This document shows, piece after piece, positions 42,989-54,613 of a DNA stretch of 64,000 bases (its first letter is position 1; each line of letters starts with the position of its first letter). Made by a program: the position numbers and the translations under genes. Below the pieces are notes generated by a model, which was given only the letters and a program-made list of their open reading frames with translations, had not been told where the DNA came from and did not search any database. The stretch covers positions 124,001 to 188,000 of the forward strand of contig CAWESK010000021.1 in NCBI GenBank assembly GCA_963811685.1, in the 5' to 3' direction. The DNA is from CAIWHR01 sp963811685. Lineage in GTDB: Bacteria > Pseudomonadota > Gammaproteobacteria > Burkholderiales > Casimicrobiaceae.

Positions 42989-43484
42989 CAGCCCGCCTGT
43001 GCCGCAACCCCGACAGGAGACACTCGCCACGGTGGGCGCGCAGGTCGCCGCGCTCGACGAGCTCTTGCTGCTCGCGCAGCATTCGGTTCGCGTTTTCGAC
43101 TACGACATGGCCGAAATGGGCTGGAACAGCCAGGTGCGCGCCGATCGGCTGTCGGCGTTCCTGCGCCGCTCGCGCACGTCGAAAGTCGAGATCATCGTCC
43201 ACGAGACGCGCTGGCTCGAGTCGTCGTGCCCTCGCCTTCTCAACGTGCTGAAGACGTTCGGCGATCGGATGACGATCTACCGCACCGGACCGGAGGCGCG
43301 CGGCGCATCGGACCCGCTCGTGCTGATCGACGGCCGCCATTTTCTCCATCGCTTCCATATCGAGCAGCCGCGCGCGACGCTGGCGATCGAGTCGCCGCAA
43401 CTCGCGGGCCCGCTGGTCAACCGCTTCGAGGAGATCTGGGCGACCGGTGAGCCCGGCCTCACCGGCACCGTGCTGGGGATCTAG
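42960..43484 (+). CDS. DUF7931-like protein (PLD-like fold suspected)
   Basis: A 174-aa cytoplasmic protein with LLLLAQHSVRVFDYDMAEMGWNS, SRTSKVEIIVHETRWLESSCPRLL and LIDGRHFLHRFHIEQPRATLAIE. It is unclear whether it is enzymatic: the arrangement recalls half of a phospholipase-D fold but lacks an HKD motif. The start overlaps the RoxA-like gene in another frame, so the pair may be co-translated. Its stop shares a CTAG with the convergent glycosyltransferase gene. Confidence 0.6.
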   Translation: MAISTPTPPDSPPVPQPRQETLATVGAQVAALDELLLLAQHSVRVFDYDMAEMGWNSQVRADRLSAFLRRSRTSKVEIIVHETRWLESSCPRLLNVLKTFGDRMTIYRTGPEARGASDPLVLIDGRHFLHRFHIEQPRATLAIESPQLAGPLVNRFEEIWATGEPGLTGTVLGI

Positions 43485-44711
43485 ACGCGCTGCGGAAACG
43501 GCGGCGGCGATCAGTTCCGCGTACCGGCGCGCCGTGTGCGTGTGGTGAACTGCTCGCGGATGCGCGCGGCGCCCCGCCGCCGCGATGGCCGCGGCAAGCG
43601 AAGGATCGTCGGCAAGCCGGCCGATGGCCGCCGCAATGGAGGCGGGATCGCGACGCCCGTAGGTGACGCACGTCACCGCGTCCTCGTAGATCGGGGACGG
43701 CGTCAGCGGCGCGGGCACGACCACCGGCAGTCGCGCCGCCATCGCCTCCATCGCCACCAGCGGGGCCGGCTCCGGCACCGGCGACCAGAAAAGCAGCGCA
43801 TCGTGCTCCGCAAAAAGTTGCGGCAGCATCAACCGCGGCACCGGCGCGCGCCAGGCGATCGCATCGCGAAGCCCCAGCGCATCGATCCGCCGCTCCACGA
43901 GTGCGCGATAGCCAGGCGGGCCTTCACCGGCGACGAGCGTGAGCGAAAGGCGCGGATCGCGCGAGCGCGCGCGGGCAAAACCCTCGAGCAGCAGATGCAG
44001 GCCCTTCTCCTTGACCAGCCGCCCGACGTAGAGGAGCCGTCCGCCGAAACCCCGCTCCGGTCTCGTGACCGTCGGTAGCGGAACCCCAAAATAGACCGCG
44101 TGCGCCGCGGGCGGCGGCACCCCGGCGCGCACGGTGGCATCCGCCCACGATCGGCTCGACAGGATCGCGCAGCGAATCGCCCGCGGGTCCGCTCGGCGGC
44201 CGAGCCAGCGATGGTCGCCGCGCGCGCGCAGAAGCGCTCCCGAAATGGCGCCGCCGGAGAGTTCTGCGGCGAGCCCTTCGATCGCGATCGCGACGACGCA
44301 CGGATGCCGGCCCAGTGCGAGCGCGAGTCCTCCGGGGGGCGCTTCCTCCACGCAATACAGGACGGCGTCATACCGGCGCGATGCGAGCCGTTGCTCGAGG
44401 TCGACCAGCATCGCGCTGGCCGCCGCTACTTCGGTCTTTGAGGCAACGAGATCGCGCAGCGCACGCCGCCATCGCGGCGACAACCGTGACCACAGCGCGA
44501 CCGCCGATTCCGATCGATTGAAGCGCGACAGCCACGTGGCGTCGCGGGGAACATCGGAAGCGAGCGCCTCCGGAGAGAGCGAAGCGCCGGTCGCATCGTC
44601 GACATCGAAGCCAACCTCGCGCAATCCGGCGGCGACATCCGCGAGCGCGCGCTCGAGTCCTCCGACCTTGCGCGCAAAGCGCGGGCCGGCAAGAAGCAGG
44701 GACAGCGCCAT
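43481..44711 (-). CDS. Glycosyltransferase, GT4-type (3' end uncertain)
   Basis: A GT-B glycosyltransferase: N-terminal GPRFARKVGGLERALADVAAGL, the second-domain hinge GGRLLYVGRLVKEKGLHLLLEGFARA, and VAMEAMAARLPVVVPAPLTPSPIYEDAV with the EX7E-like donor-binding region. It probably modifies a cell-surface polysaccharide. The recognisable protein ends near 43500. The frame remains open to 42822, but that tail is antisense to the DUF7931-like gene. One extra base near 43550 would bring the end to the TAG at 43481 (409 aa). The sequence around 43530-43570 is doubtful: another frame there reads RIREQFTTR, a familiar motif end. Confidence 0.65.
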
Positions 44712-44757
44712 TAGGCGAGCATCACCGGAGCGCCGGTCCGTGCGTGACGAGCCACGG

Positions 44758-45408
44758 TCACAACCCGTCGACTCCGGTCCTCGCGATGCTGGCGGGCACG
44801 CCGGTCACGAGCGTGTGCGCTGCCACCGGTTTCACGACGACTGCGCCGGCGCCCACCACCGCGCCCGCGCCGATCGTGGAGCCTTCGCGCACGACGCTGC
44901 CCGCTCCGACATAGGCGCCTTCGCCGATCACGACCCCACCAGCGATCGTGACGCCGGGCCCGACCGTCGCGAACGCGCCGATGTTCGTATGGTGGCCGAT
45001 CGTCGCGGCGCGGTTGACGATTGCATGGTCGCCCAACTCGACGTAGATCGAAAGATGCACGCCCGAATTGACGACGGCGCCGGCGCGCAGCATTGCGCGG
45101 CGGGAGATGTAGGCGGTCGGATGGACGAGTGTGGCGAAGCGGTAGCCGCGCTGCACGAGCACTTCGATTGCTGCGCGTCGGCGATTGCTGACCGCGCCCG
45201 ACACGACGAGCGCATCGTCGGGACCGAACGGCAGTGCGTCGATGCCGAACACCGGGAGTCCTTCGAGCAGTGCTCCGTCCGCCGGCGTCTCGAAACTGTT
45301 GATGAAGCCCGCAGGCTCGAAGCCCCCCGCTTCTTCGGCGATCTCCAGCGTCTGCACGGAGAAGGTTCCGCAACCGAGAATCAGAAGCCGCGGCGCGCCG
45401 GCGGTCAT
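44758..45408 (-). CDS. Left-handed beta-helix sugar O/N-acetyltransferase (NeuD/PglD-like)
   Basis: A 216-aa protein with an N-terminal Rossmann-like region (LLILGCGTFSVQTLEIAEEAGG, for acceptor binding). Hexapeptide repeats of a trimeric left-handed beta-helix follow (about residues 100-200; AGAVVNSGVHLS, ATIGHHTNIGAF, GVVIGEGAYVGAGSVVREG). This organisation is that of acetyltransferases acting on UDP- or CMP-linked sugars. With the neighbouring glycosyltransferase it suggests a small surface-glycan step. Confidence 0.75.
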   Translation of the reverse strand: MTAGAPRLLILGCGTFSVQTLEIAEEAGGFEPAGFINSFETPADGALLEGLPVFGIDALPFGPDDALVVSGAVSNRRRAAIEVLVQRGYRFATLVHPTAYISRRAMLRAGAVVNSGVHLSIYVELGDHAIVNRAATIGHHTNIGAFATVGPGVTIAGGVVIGEGAYVGAGSVVREGSTIGAGAVVGAGAVVVKPVAAHTLVTGVPASIARTGVDGL

Positions 45409-45421
45409 GCAGGTGCCGCGC

Positions 45422-46144
45422 TCACAGCGGCGCCCCGATGCGGCGCGCCACTTCGCGGTAGTGCTCGATCACCGATCCGAGATCGCGGCGGAAGCGGTCC
45501 TTGTCGAGCTTTTCGCCGGTCTTCGCATCCCACAGGCGGCAGCCGTCGGGCGTGAATTCGTCGCCCAGCACGAGCGGGCCCGCGAGATCGTCGGTCGGAT
45601 GGCCGAACTCGAGCTTGTAGTCGACGAGGTCGATGCCGGCGCCCGCGAACAACGGCTTCAGCACGGCGTTCACCTTGTGTGTCAACGCCCGCATTTCGGA
45701 GATCTCGCCGGCGGTCGCCCAGCCGAGGATGCGGATGTGATCGTCGTTGATGAGCGGATCGTGCAGCGCGTCGCTCTTCAGGAAGAATTCGAAGATCGGC
45801 TCGGCGACTTTCGTTCCTTCGGCGATTCCGTAGCGCTTGGCCATCGACCCCGCGCAGATGTTGCGCACCACGCATTCGACGGGAAGCATTTTCATCGCAC
45901 GGACCAGCGATTCACGCTCGTTCAGCACGCGGACGAAATGCGTCGGCACCCCGGCCGCGGCGAGCTTGCCCATCACGTACGCGTTGATCTTGTTGTTGGT
46001 CTCGCCTTTCTGCTCGAGCTTCGCGAGCTTCACGCCATCGAACGCCGACACGTCGTCCCGATAGTGCATCACGAGATGACGCGGATCGTCCGTCGCGTAG
46101 ACCGTCTTCGCCTTGCCCTTGTAGAGCTCCTGCCGCTTTTCCAT
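45422..46144 (-). CDS. purC: SAICAR synthase PurC
   Basis: PurC condenses CAIR with aspartate (ATP-dependent) to SAICAR in purine synthesis. The 240-aa protein has KRQELYKGKAKTVYATDDP, VLNERESLVRAMKMLPVECVVRNICAGS (residues given in part), LINDDHI and DYKLEFG. The ATG at 46144 (MEKRQELYKGK) is the family start; the longer frame to 46456 is spurious. It follows the MBL-fold gene by 11 nt. Confidence 0.94.
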   Translation of the reverse strand: MEKRQELYKGKAKTVYATDDPRHLVMHYRDDVSAFDGVKLAKLEQKGETNNKINAYVMGKLAAAGVPTHFVRVLNERESLVRAMKMLPVECVVRNICAGSMAKRYGIAEGTKVAEPIFEFFLKSDALHDPLINDDHIRILGWATAGEISEMRALTHKVNAVLKPLFAGAGIDLVDYKLEFGHPTDDLAGPLVLGDEFTPDGCRLWDAKTGEKLDKDRFRRDLGSVIEHYREVARRIGAPL

Positions 46145-46155
46145 TGTCGTTCCCG

Positions 46156-46920
46156 TCAAAGTTCCCGCCACTCGAACCCGGCGTCCTGCTCGGCGACGCC
46201 AATCCAGTCGTGCGCGCAGCCCAGTGCTGCAGACAGCGCGGCGCGGGCGAGCTCCCGCGTGTTGTTCTCCCGCGACAGGTGCGCGGCGAGGATGTGGACG
46301 AGCTTCGAATTGTCGAGCCGCGCGAGCAGCGCGCCGGCGGTCCCGTTGTCGAGATGGCCGAGGCGGGATGCGATGCGCTTCTTGAGCGACGACGGATAGC
46401 TGCCGTGCTCCAGCATGTCGAGGTCGTGATTGCACTCGAGCACCAGCGCGTCGCATCCGGACAGGCAGTTCTCGACGTGCAGTGTCGAGACGCCGAGATC
46501 GGTGAGGATGCCCACGCGCCGGGCGCCGTCGCCGATCACGTACTGCACGGGCTCGCGCGCATCGTGCGGCACCGCGATCGGAACGATTTCAAGCATGCCT
46601 ATCGCGAACCGCTCGTGGCTGTCGAATCCGTAGACCTGGGTCATCCCTTCGAAGCGGTCGGCGACGACGGCAAGCGTGCCGAACGTCGCCCACACCGGCG
46701 TGCCGTGCCGGGCGGCGAACGCGGGCACGCCGCCGATGTGATCGGCATGCTCGTGGGTGACGAGGATCGCTGACAACTCGGCAGGCACGAGCCCGAGGCG
46801 CGCGAGCCGCGTCTCGGCATCGCGCAGCCCGAAGCCGCAATCGACCAGCACGCGGGTGCCGCCGGCCTCGACGACGAGCCCGTTGCCCTCGCTGCCGCTG
46901 CCCAGGGACGCGAAGCGCAC
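46156..46920 (-). CDS. MBL-fold metallo-hydrolase (WalJ/YycJ-like)
   Basis: A 254-aa metallo-beta-lactamase-fold protein with the metal motif THEHADHIGG (about 55-64), VPHDA and HLSREN. It is of the YycJ type that often follows dapA-bamC in betaproteobacteria. Related proteins are phosphodiesterases or nucleases acting on DNA ends, but the substrate here is not known from sequence. Confidence 0.82.
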   Translation of the reverse strand: MRFASLGSGSEGNGLVVEAGGTRVLVDCGFGLRDAETRLARLGLVPAELSAILVTHEHADHIGGVPAFAARHGTPVWATFGTLAVVADRFEGMTQVYGFDSHERFAIGMLEIVPIAVPHDAREPVQYVIGDGARRVGILTDLGVSTLHVENCLSGCDALVLECNHDLDMLEHGSYPSSLKKRIASRLGHLDNGTAGALLARLDNSKLVHILAAHLSRENNTRELARAALSAALGCAHDWIGVAEQDAGFEWREL

Positions 46921-46933
46921 TTGGCGCCTCGCC

Positions 46934-48070
46934 CTATTTCAACTGGTCCTTGAGAAGGCTCAGGATCTTCTCGCCGGTCGCGCTCTTGTCCGGCGACCCG
47001 CCTGGATCCTGCACGGTCACCACGCTGCGCGGGTCGGACTGCGCAATCGTGATCCGGTACTGCTCGGGCTTCTCGTCCTTGCTCTTCCAGAACATGAGCT
47101 TGGTCAGGAATCCTTCGTTTTTCGCGGCCGTCTCGGGATCGGAGTAACGGACGTAATACTGGCCTTTCGAGCGATCGCGATCGACGACAGTGAAGCCGAT
47201 CCGGTCGAGGGCAAGGCCCACGCGGCGCCACGCCCGGTCGAAGCTGTCGTCCAGCACGAGCTGGTTGACGCCATCGGGCGCCTTCTCCAGCTGCGCGCGA
47301 TCGGGCGCCGCGGCGCCGCCGGGAGCGGTTGCGCGCAACGAATCGTTGGCCTGGGTTTCGGGGATGCCGAAGCGCACCATCAGGCGCGCCAGCCACTCGG
47401 CGTCGAGCCCGGGGTTGGGCGGCAGCACCGCCCAGGCGAACGCCACCGGCGACGAATTGTCGATCTTGGCGGTGGGCACCTGCTCCATCACCCGGCTCGA
47501 CACGTAGATGTCGACGGTGCCGGGGTCGTTGCCGCGCTCGATGCGCGTGTGGAACTTCTCGCGCTTGTACGTCGTATAGAAGAGGTCCGCATACTTGCCG
47601 ATCGTGCTGCGCAGGAAATCCGGTGGCATCTCCGCGCGGTTCTCCGCCCAGTCGGTCTCGAGAAGCCCGGACCCCGGCAGCTCGGTCGCGAGCACGAACC
47701 CGTTGTCGAGCCAGAACTTGCGCGTGATGTTCCACGCCTGCTCGGGTGTGGCGGTGACGTGCAGCCAGCGCTCGTTGCCCGCCTTGACGATCTTCGCGTC
47801 GGCGATCTGGTTCGGCGCTATCTGGTCGCCCGTCCGCGGCTTGGTCGCCGAGCTGGCGGCAAGGCCCGACGCGGTCGACACGTTGTAGCGGTCGTCGTAC
47901 GTCGGCGACTTGAGATCGGGAGGAATCTCGAGCGAGGGTGTCGAGGTGACCGACTTGTAGTCGATCTTCTTCCCCAGCGACGTCGTCGTCTCACAACCGC
48001 CCAACGCAAGCGCGGCGAGCGTTACCGCGAGCGCGCAATGCGCGACACGGGCGGAGATCATTGGCTTCAT
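46934..48070 (-). CDS. bamC: Outer-membrane assembly lipoprotein BamC
   Basis: BamC is an accessory lipoprotein of the beta-barrel assembly machine. The 378-aa protein has a lipobox (LALGGC, about residues 21-26), the BamC N-terminal unstructured region (KIDYKSVTSTPSLEIPPDL) and two helix-grip domains (RWLHVTATPEQAWNI, LDDSFDRAWRRVGLALDRIGF). The ATG overlaps the dapA stop (ATGA). The dapA-bamC-MBL order is conserved in betaproteobacteria. Confidence 0.88.
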   Translation of the reverse strand: MKPMISARVAHCALAVTLAALALGGCETTTSLGKKIDYKSVTSTPSLEIPPDLKSPTYDDRYNVSTASGLAASSATKPRTGDQIAPNQIADAKIVKAGNERWLHVTATPEQAWNITRKFWLDNGFVLATELPGSGLLETDWAENRAEMPPDFLRSTIGKYADLFYTTYKREKFHTRIERGNDPGTVDIYVSSRVMEQVPTAKIDNSSPVAFAWAVLPPNPGLDAEWLARLMVRFGIPETQANDSLRATAPGGAAAPDRAQLEKAPDGVNQLVLDDSFDRAWRRVGLALDRIGFTVVDRDRSKGQYYVRYSDPETAAKNEGFLTKLMFWKSKDEKPEQYRITIAQSDPRSVVTVQDPGGSPDKSATGEKILSLLKDQLK

Positions 48071-48975
48071 GCGGGAACTTTCGAAGAGGCAAGAACGCCG
48101 GCGTCGCGCAGCGCGCCGCGGACGGTTTCGTGATGTTGCTGCGACAGCGGGACGAGCGGCAGCCGCAGCTCGTTTTGGATGAGGCCCATTTCGGCGAGCG
48201 CCCATTTCACCGGGATCGGGTTGGCTTCGACAAAGAGGCGGCGATGCAGCGGCAGCAGGCGGTCGTTGCATGCGCGCGCGCGCGCGAGGTCGCCCGCGAG
48301 CGCGGCCGCGCACATCTCCGCCATCAGCTTCGGCGCAACGTTCGCGGTGACCGAGATCACGCCGTGCCCGCCCATCAGGATGAGCGCCAATGCATTGAGG
48401 TCATCGCCGCTGTAGACCGCGAAGTCGCGCTTCCCGGCGGCCTTGAGCGCGCGCAAGAGCTCGCTCACGCGTCCGATATCCGCCGTCGCATCCTTGAGGC
48501 CGATGATCCCGGGAACGTGGGCGAGACGCAGCACCGTCTCGTTCGCGAGATCGGCGACCGTGCGGCCCGGCACGTTATAGAGAATCAGCGGCAACGCCAC
48601 CGTCTCCGCGATCGTGCGGAAATGACGATAGAGACCTTCCTGCGTGGGCTTGTTGTAGTACGGGACCACCGACAGGCAGCTCGCCACGCCGGCATTCTTG
48701 GCGAAGGTGGTGAGCGCGATGGCCTCCGACGTCGAATTCGCCCCTGTTCCCGCGATGACGGGAACGCGCCCACGCGCGAATTCGACCGCGGCGGCGATCA
48801 GCCGGCAATGCTCGTCGACGTCGACCGTCGGCGATTCGCCGGTGGTGCCGACGATGACGATCCCCGCGGTGCCGTTCGCGACGTGGAAATCGATGAGCCT
48901 GCCGAGTGCGGGAAGATCGAGCGCGCCGCCTTCGACCATCGGCGTCGCGATCGCGACGATGCTGCCGGTCAACAT
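48067..48975 (-). CDS. dapA: 4-hydroxy-tetrahydrodipicolinate synthase DapA
   Basis: DapA condenses pyruvate with aspartate semialdehyde in lysine/diaminopimelate synthesis. The 302-aa protein has GTTGESPTV, the Schiff-base lysine in IIGLKDAT and YNVPGRT. I chose the ATG at 48975 (MLTGSIVAIATPM), the usual start. A TAAAAT (48998-49003, minus strand) is a possible -10. It is first in dapA-bamC-MBL-purC. Confidence 0.95.
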   Translation of the reverse strand: MLTGSIVAIATPMVEGGALDLPALGRLIDFHVANGTAGIVIVGTTGESPTVDVDEHCRLIAAAVEFARGRVPVIAGTGANSTSEAIALTTFAKNAGVASCLSVVPYYNKPTQEGLYRHFRTIAETVALPLILYNVPGRTVADLANETVLRLAHVPGIIGLKDATADIGRVSELLRALKAAGKRDFAVYSGDDLNALALILMGGHGVISVTANVAPKLMAEMCAAALAGDLARARACNDRLLPLHRRLFVEANPIPVKWALAEMGLIQNELRLPLVPLSQQHHETVRGALRDAGVLASSKVPA

Positions 48976-49034
48976 GGGAATGCCGCTAAAAAAGGCGATT
49001 TTACCGCATTCGACGGGAGGTGGTCCCCTCCGGT

Positions 49035-49625
49035 TCAGTCCGGCGGACGGACGGGCAGAAGGACGGCCGGCCACGCGCGGCGCCCGCCGACTGCCGCGAT
49101 CCGCTGGATCACCGCATCGCGCCCGGGGAGCGCGACGCGGCCCTCTTCGAAGGCGACCACCTGCAGGCGACCCGCGACGACGCGCAGCAGTTCGCCCGGG
49201 TCGAGCAGGAACGCCGGATTGGACGGCCGGCCGAAGGCCTCGTTGCCGCGGGCGAAGGTCTCGTAGAGCAGCGCTCCGTCGTCGGCCAGCGCCGCGATGA
49301 GGTGCGGGAACAGCGGGCGGTAGAGGTAGTTCGCGACGACGATCGCATCGAAGCGTTGGCCGCCGAGCGGCCAGCCTCCGCTCTCGAGGTCGACCGCGGC
49401 CGTCTCGACGCCGGGGACGCTTGAGAGCGACGCGAGCGCGTCGCGGTCACGATCCACCGCAAGCACGCGGCATCCGCGTCCGGCGAACCAGCGCGCGTGA
49501 CGACCGTACCCGCAGGCGAGATCCAGCACGCGTGCGCCAGGCGGGACGAGCGGCGCGTGCCGGACGATCCATGTCGACGCGGACTCCTCGCCGTGCGCCG
49601 GAACGCCGGGGGCCGCCGTGCTCAT
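49035..49625 (-). CDS. Class I SAM-dependent methyltransferase
   Basis: A 196-aa Rossmann methyltransferase, TehB/UbiE-like, with the SAM motif VLDLACGYGRHARWFAGRG (about 33-51), the acidic strand VLAVDRD and motif IV FDAIVVANYLYRPLF. The acceptor is unknown. Its start lies inside the 3' end of the LysR gene (4-bp overlap), indicating co-translation. It sits 59 nt upstream of dapA. Confidence 0.75.
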   Translation of the reverse strand: MSTAAPGVPAHGEESASTWIVRHAPLVPPGARVLDLACGYGRHARWFAGRGCRVLAVDRDRDALASLSSVPGVETAAVDLESGGWPLGGQRFDAIVVANYLYRPLFPHLIAALADDGALLYETFARGNEAFGRPSNPAFLLDPGELLRVVAGRLQVVAFEEGRVALPGRDAVIQRIAAVGGRRAWPAVLLPVRPPD

Positions 49626-50581
49626 CGCGGCGACCGGCGGCGCCGTTGCGGATCGCGATGCGCGATCTCGCGTGCCGCCTCTTCGGCAAGCCAGGCGACG
49701 AACGCCATCACGTCGGCGCGCTCGGTGGCATGCGGCGCGACGACCGCGTAATAGCCGCGCGCGATCTCGTAACGCTTTGCGAATGGCGCCACGAGACGTC
49801 CGTCACGCAGGTGCTCGGCGATGAGCGGCACGCGGCCGAGCGCAACGCCCTGGCCCGCGACCGCCGCCTGGATCACCTGGTCGTAGAGCTTGAAGCGCAG
49901 CGCGCCGGCGGTCTTCAGTCCGGGCTGGCCGTTCGCCGCGAGCCAGACGCTCCATTCGAGCCACGGCGTGCGGCCCTCGGGGTCGTCGAGGTGCAGGAGC
50001 ACGTGCCGCGCGAGATCGGCGGGACTCGCGAGCGGCGTGCCGCCGCGCCGGACGAGCCGCGGACTCACGACGGGCATCATCCGTTCGCCGAAGAGGCGCA
50101 CCGCTCCCTCCGGTGTCTTGGCGTCGGGCAGATAGCGCACGGCGATGTCGACTTCGCCACGGCCGAGATCGACGAGACGGTCGTCCGCCGAGATGTAGAC
50201 CTCGATGTCCGGGTGCCGCCCGCGGAACGACGCGAGGCGCGGAATGATCCACAGCGAGGCGAACGAGACCGTCGTCGACAGCGTGAGCCCCGGCGCCCTC
50301 ACGGCGCCGCGCGCCGCATCGGCGGCCGCGGCAAGCGCCGCGAGCGCGGCGACCACGCCGCGATGGAATGCCGCGCCTGCAGGTGTGAGCGCCAGCGCGC
50401 GATGCCGGCGCACGAAAAGCGGCACGCCGAGCGATTCCTCGAGCGCCTGCACCTGCCGCGACAACGCCGACTGCGTGACATAGAGCTCGGCGGCCGCCCG
50501 CGTGAACGACAGCAGCCGTCCCGCCGCCTCGAAGCCCTTGAGAAAGTCCAGCGACGGCAGCGCCCGGAGCCCCTTATGCAT
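49622..50581 (-). CDS. LysR-family transcriptional regulator (GcvA-like)
   Basis: A 319-aa regulator with the N-terminal winged HTH (LDFLKGFEAAGRLLSFTRAAAELYVTQSALSRQVQALEE, in part) and the GcvA-type inducer domain (VSFASLWIIPRLASFRGRHPDIEVYISADDRLVDLGRGEVDIAVR, in part). Its target is unknown. The divergent DUF2917/channel genes at 50747 are candidates by the usual LysR rule, and the overlapping methyltransferase may be co-regulated. Confidence 0.85.
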   Translation of the reverse strand: MHKGLRALPSLDFLKGFEAAGRLLSFTRAAAELYVTQSALSRQVQALEESLGVPLFVRRHRALALTPAGAAFHRGVVAALAALAAAADAARGAVRAPGLTLSTTVSFASLWIIPRLASFRGRHPDIEVYISADDRLVDLGRGEVDIAVRYLPDAKTPEGAVRLFGERMMPVVSPRLVRRGGTPLASPADLARHVLLHLDDPEGRTPWLEWSVWLAANGQPGLKTAGALRFKLYDQVIQAAVAGQGVALGRVPLIAEHLRDGRLVAPFAKRYEIARGYYAVVAPHATERADVMAFVAWLAEEAAREIAHRDPQRRRRSPR

Positions 50582-50746
50582 GCGCCAGGATCATGCGAAT
50601 CATTCCTATTGACCGTTTGAGCGCCCGCGCGGGCGCGCCCACAATCTTCACTGTCGTACGGGGAAACCGGGCGACGCGAGCGAAGCGGATGCAGCCTCCG
50701 CGGCATCCTTCCTCGCATGCATTATACGCATCAAAAGGAGATGGCA

Positions 50747-51091
50747 ATGACCTGCGATGGCTACGAAAAAGTCTGGGATCTGCGCCAAGGCGAGCTCGTG
50801 CAGCTCGACGGTGCGCGCGGAACGATGCTGCGCGTGACGCGCGGGACCCTGTGGATCACGCTGGAGGATGACGTGCGCGACGTCGTGCTTGCCGCCGGCG
50901 ACACGTTCACCGTCGACCGCGACGGCCTGACGCTGGTCGAGGCGCAGGAGAAATCCACCGTCTGCGTGCTGGCATTGCACGCCGTCGAAGTGCGCCGCGG
51001 CGCCCGGCCGCCGCTCGCGAGCCGCATCGCGGCGTGGCTCACCTCCGTCGGTGCCGCCGACAGCGACCGCCGCTTCGCGCCGTACTACTGA
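50747..51091 (+). CDS. DUF2917 domain protein
   Basis: A 114-aa protein of the DUF2917 family, small beta-rich cupin-like proteins common in Burkholderiales. The core is WDLRQGELVQLDGARGTMLRVTRGTLWITLEDDVRDVVL followed by AGDTFTVDRDGLTLVEA. The function is unknown. Among ATGs at 50717, 50741 and 50747, the last has aaggag at 8-nt spacing. Divergent from the LysR regulator, which may control it. Confidence 0.78.
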   Translation: MTCDGYEKVWDLRQGELVQLDGARGTMLRVTRGTLWITLEDDVRDVVLAAGDTFTVDRDGLTLVEAQEKSTVCVLALHAVEVRRGARPPLASRIAAWLTSVGAADSDRRFAPYY

Positions 51092-51156
51092 CGCCATGCC
51101 TCACGTTCATGTGGCAGAATTTTCCCCGGAGCGGCCGCGGCCGCGCGGGGGACGCG

Positions 51157-51598
51157 ATGAATCAGGTCACACCGGTCGTCGAAATCGCGCTCGGAACGGT
51201 GCCGCTGATCGTGTCGTTGTTCCTCCACGGCATCGGGATGGGCATCGTCCAGCGCGTGTTTGAAACCCGCGCCATCCCGCGATATCGCGCCAAGGGCCAC
51301 GCGCAGGTGTACTTCGCCGCGATGATCGTGCTGATGCTCGTCACGCATCTCGTGGAAATCTTCATGTGGTCGGCCGTGCTGGTCGGCATCGAAGCCATCG
51401 CGGTGTTCCGGGACGCGTTCTATTACGTCGCAGGAACCTACACGACGCTGGGCTACGGCGAGGGTACGCTGCCGCGGGAATGGCGGCTCCTCGCCCCGAT
51501 GATCGCGATCTCCGGACTGTTCGCGTTCGGCTGGACGACCGGCGCCCTGTTCAACGTGGTGACGCAGGCCTCGCTGATACGGGCGCAGCGCGGCGCGG

Positions 51599-51618
<20 letters not shown>
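51157..51618 (+). CDS. Small two/three-helix K+-channel-like membrane protein
   Basis: A 153-aa membrane protein with three predicted helices (about 9-30, 52-75 and 111-135). Between the last two is a pore-like loop carrying GTYTTLGYGEG. TTLGYGE closely matches the K+ channel filter T-x-G-Y-G-E, suggesting an ion-channel module of the Ion_trans_2 class. There is no cytoplasmic regulatory (RCK) domain. It overlaps clpB by 20 bp, tail to tail. Confidence 0.65.
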
Positions 51619-54190
<2,572 letters not shown>

Positions 54191-54218
54191 GGGGCATCCA
54201 ATCAAAAGACATTGATGG

Positions 54219-54246
54219 AGATGCGGTTTTGCGGCCGAAAAACAAG
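54219..54246 (-). promoter_or_regulatory. Sigma-32-like heat-shock promoter of clpB
   Basis: On the minus strand CTTGTT (54241-54246) and CCGCATCT (54219-54226) are separated by 14 nt. They resemble the sigma-32 consensus CTTGAA-N13-14-CCCCATNT, with 7 of 8 positions matching in the -10. Transcription would start close to 54212, about 22 nt before the start codon. Confidence 0.6.
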
Positions 54247-54388
54247 TGGGGCCGTCCCGAGCGCGGGCAAGGGCTACGCCCGCACGCGCGGGCCGATTTT
54301 GCGCTTGCCCGCGCCCGGGACGGCGTCCATCTTGCATTATCCTGCGCCAACGGGTCGCCGCAGGCCCCCGAGCGGCGCCCCACTGCCC

Positions 54389-54613
54389 ATGCGATCCCTC
54401 CTGGCCGCCTGCCGCGCCCGCTGGAAGCGACTCTCGCCGCTGACGCGCGACGTCACGTTCGCCGTGGTCCTGAAGGCGTCGGCGCTCGCACTCCTCTGGT
54501 CGCTCTTTTTCAGCGCCCCGCTCGCCCGCCACATGAGCGTCGCGCCGGACCGGGTCGCCGAGCGGTTCGTGTCCCCCGCCGCGCTACCCGAGCGAGCCGA
54601 TGCCCTCCGTTGA
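54389..54613 (+). CDS. cydP: Cytochrome bd oxidase small subunit, CydP-like
   Basis: A 74-aa membrane protein with one hydrophobic segment (VTFAVVLKASALALLWSLFFSAPLA, about residues 25-48). It lies directly ahead of cydA and overlaps it by 14 bp. Small proteins of this kind (annotated CydP) precede cydAB in betaproteobacteria. Its end is out of frame with cydA, so translation is probably coupled. Confidence 0.65.
   Translation: MRSLLAACRARWKRLSPLTRDVTFAVVLKASALALLWSLFFSAPLARHMSVAPDRVAERFVSPAALPERADALR

Noticed and set aside
42822..43480. C-terminal extension of the glycosyltransferase to 629 residues
   Set aside because: The extension is antisense to the DUF7931-like and RoxA-like genes and has no domain.
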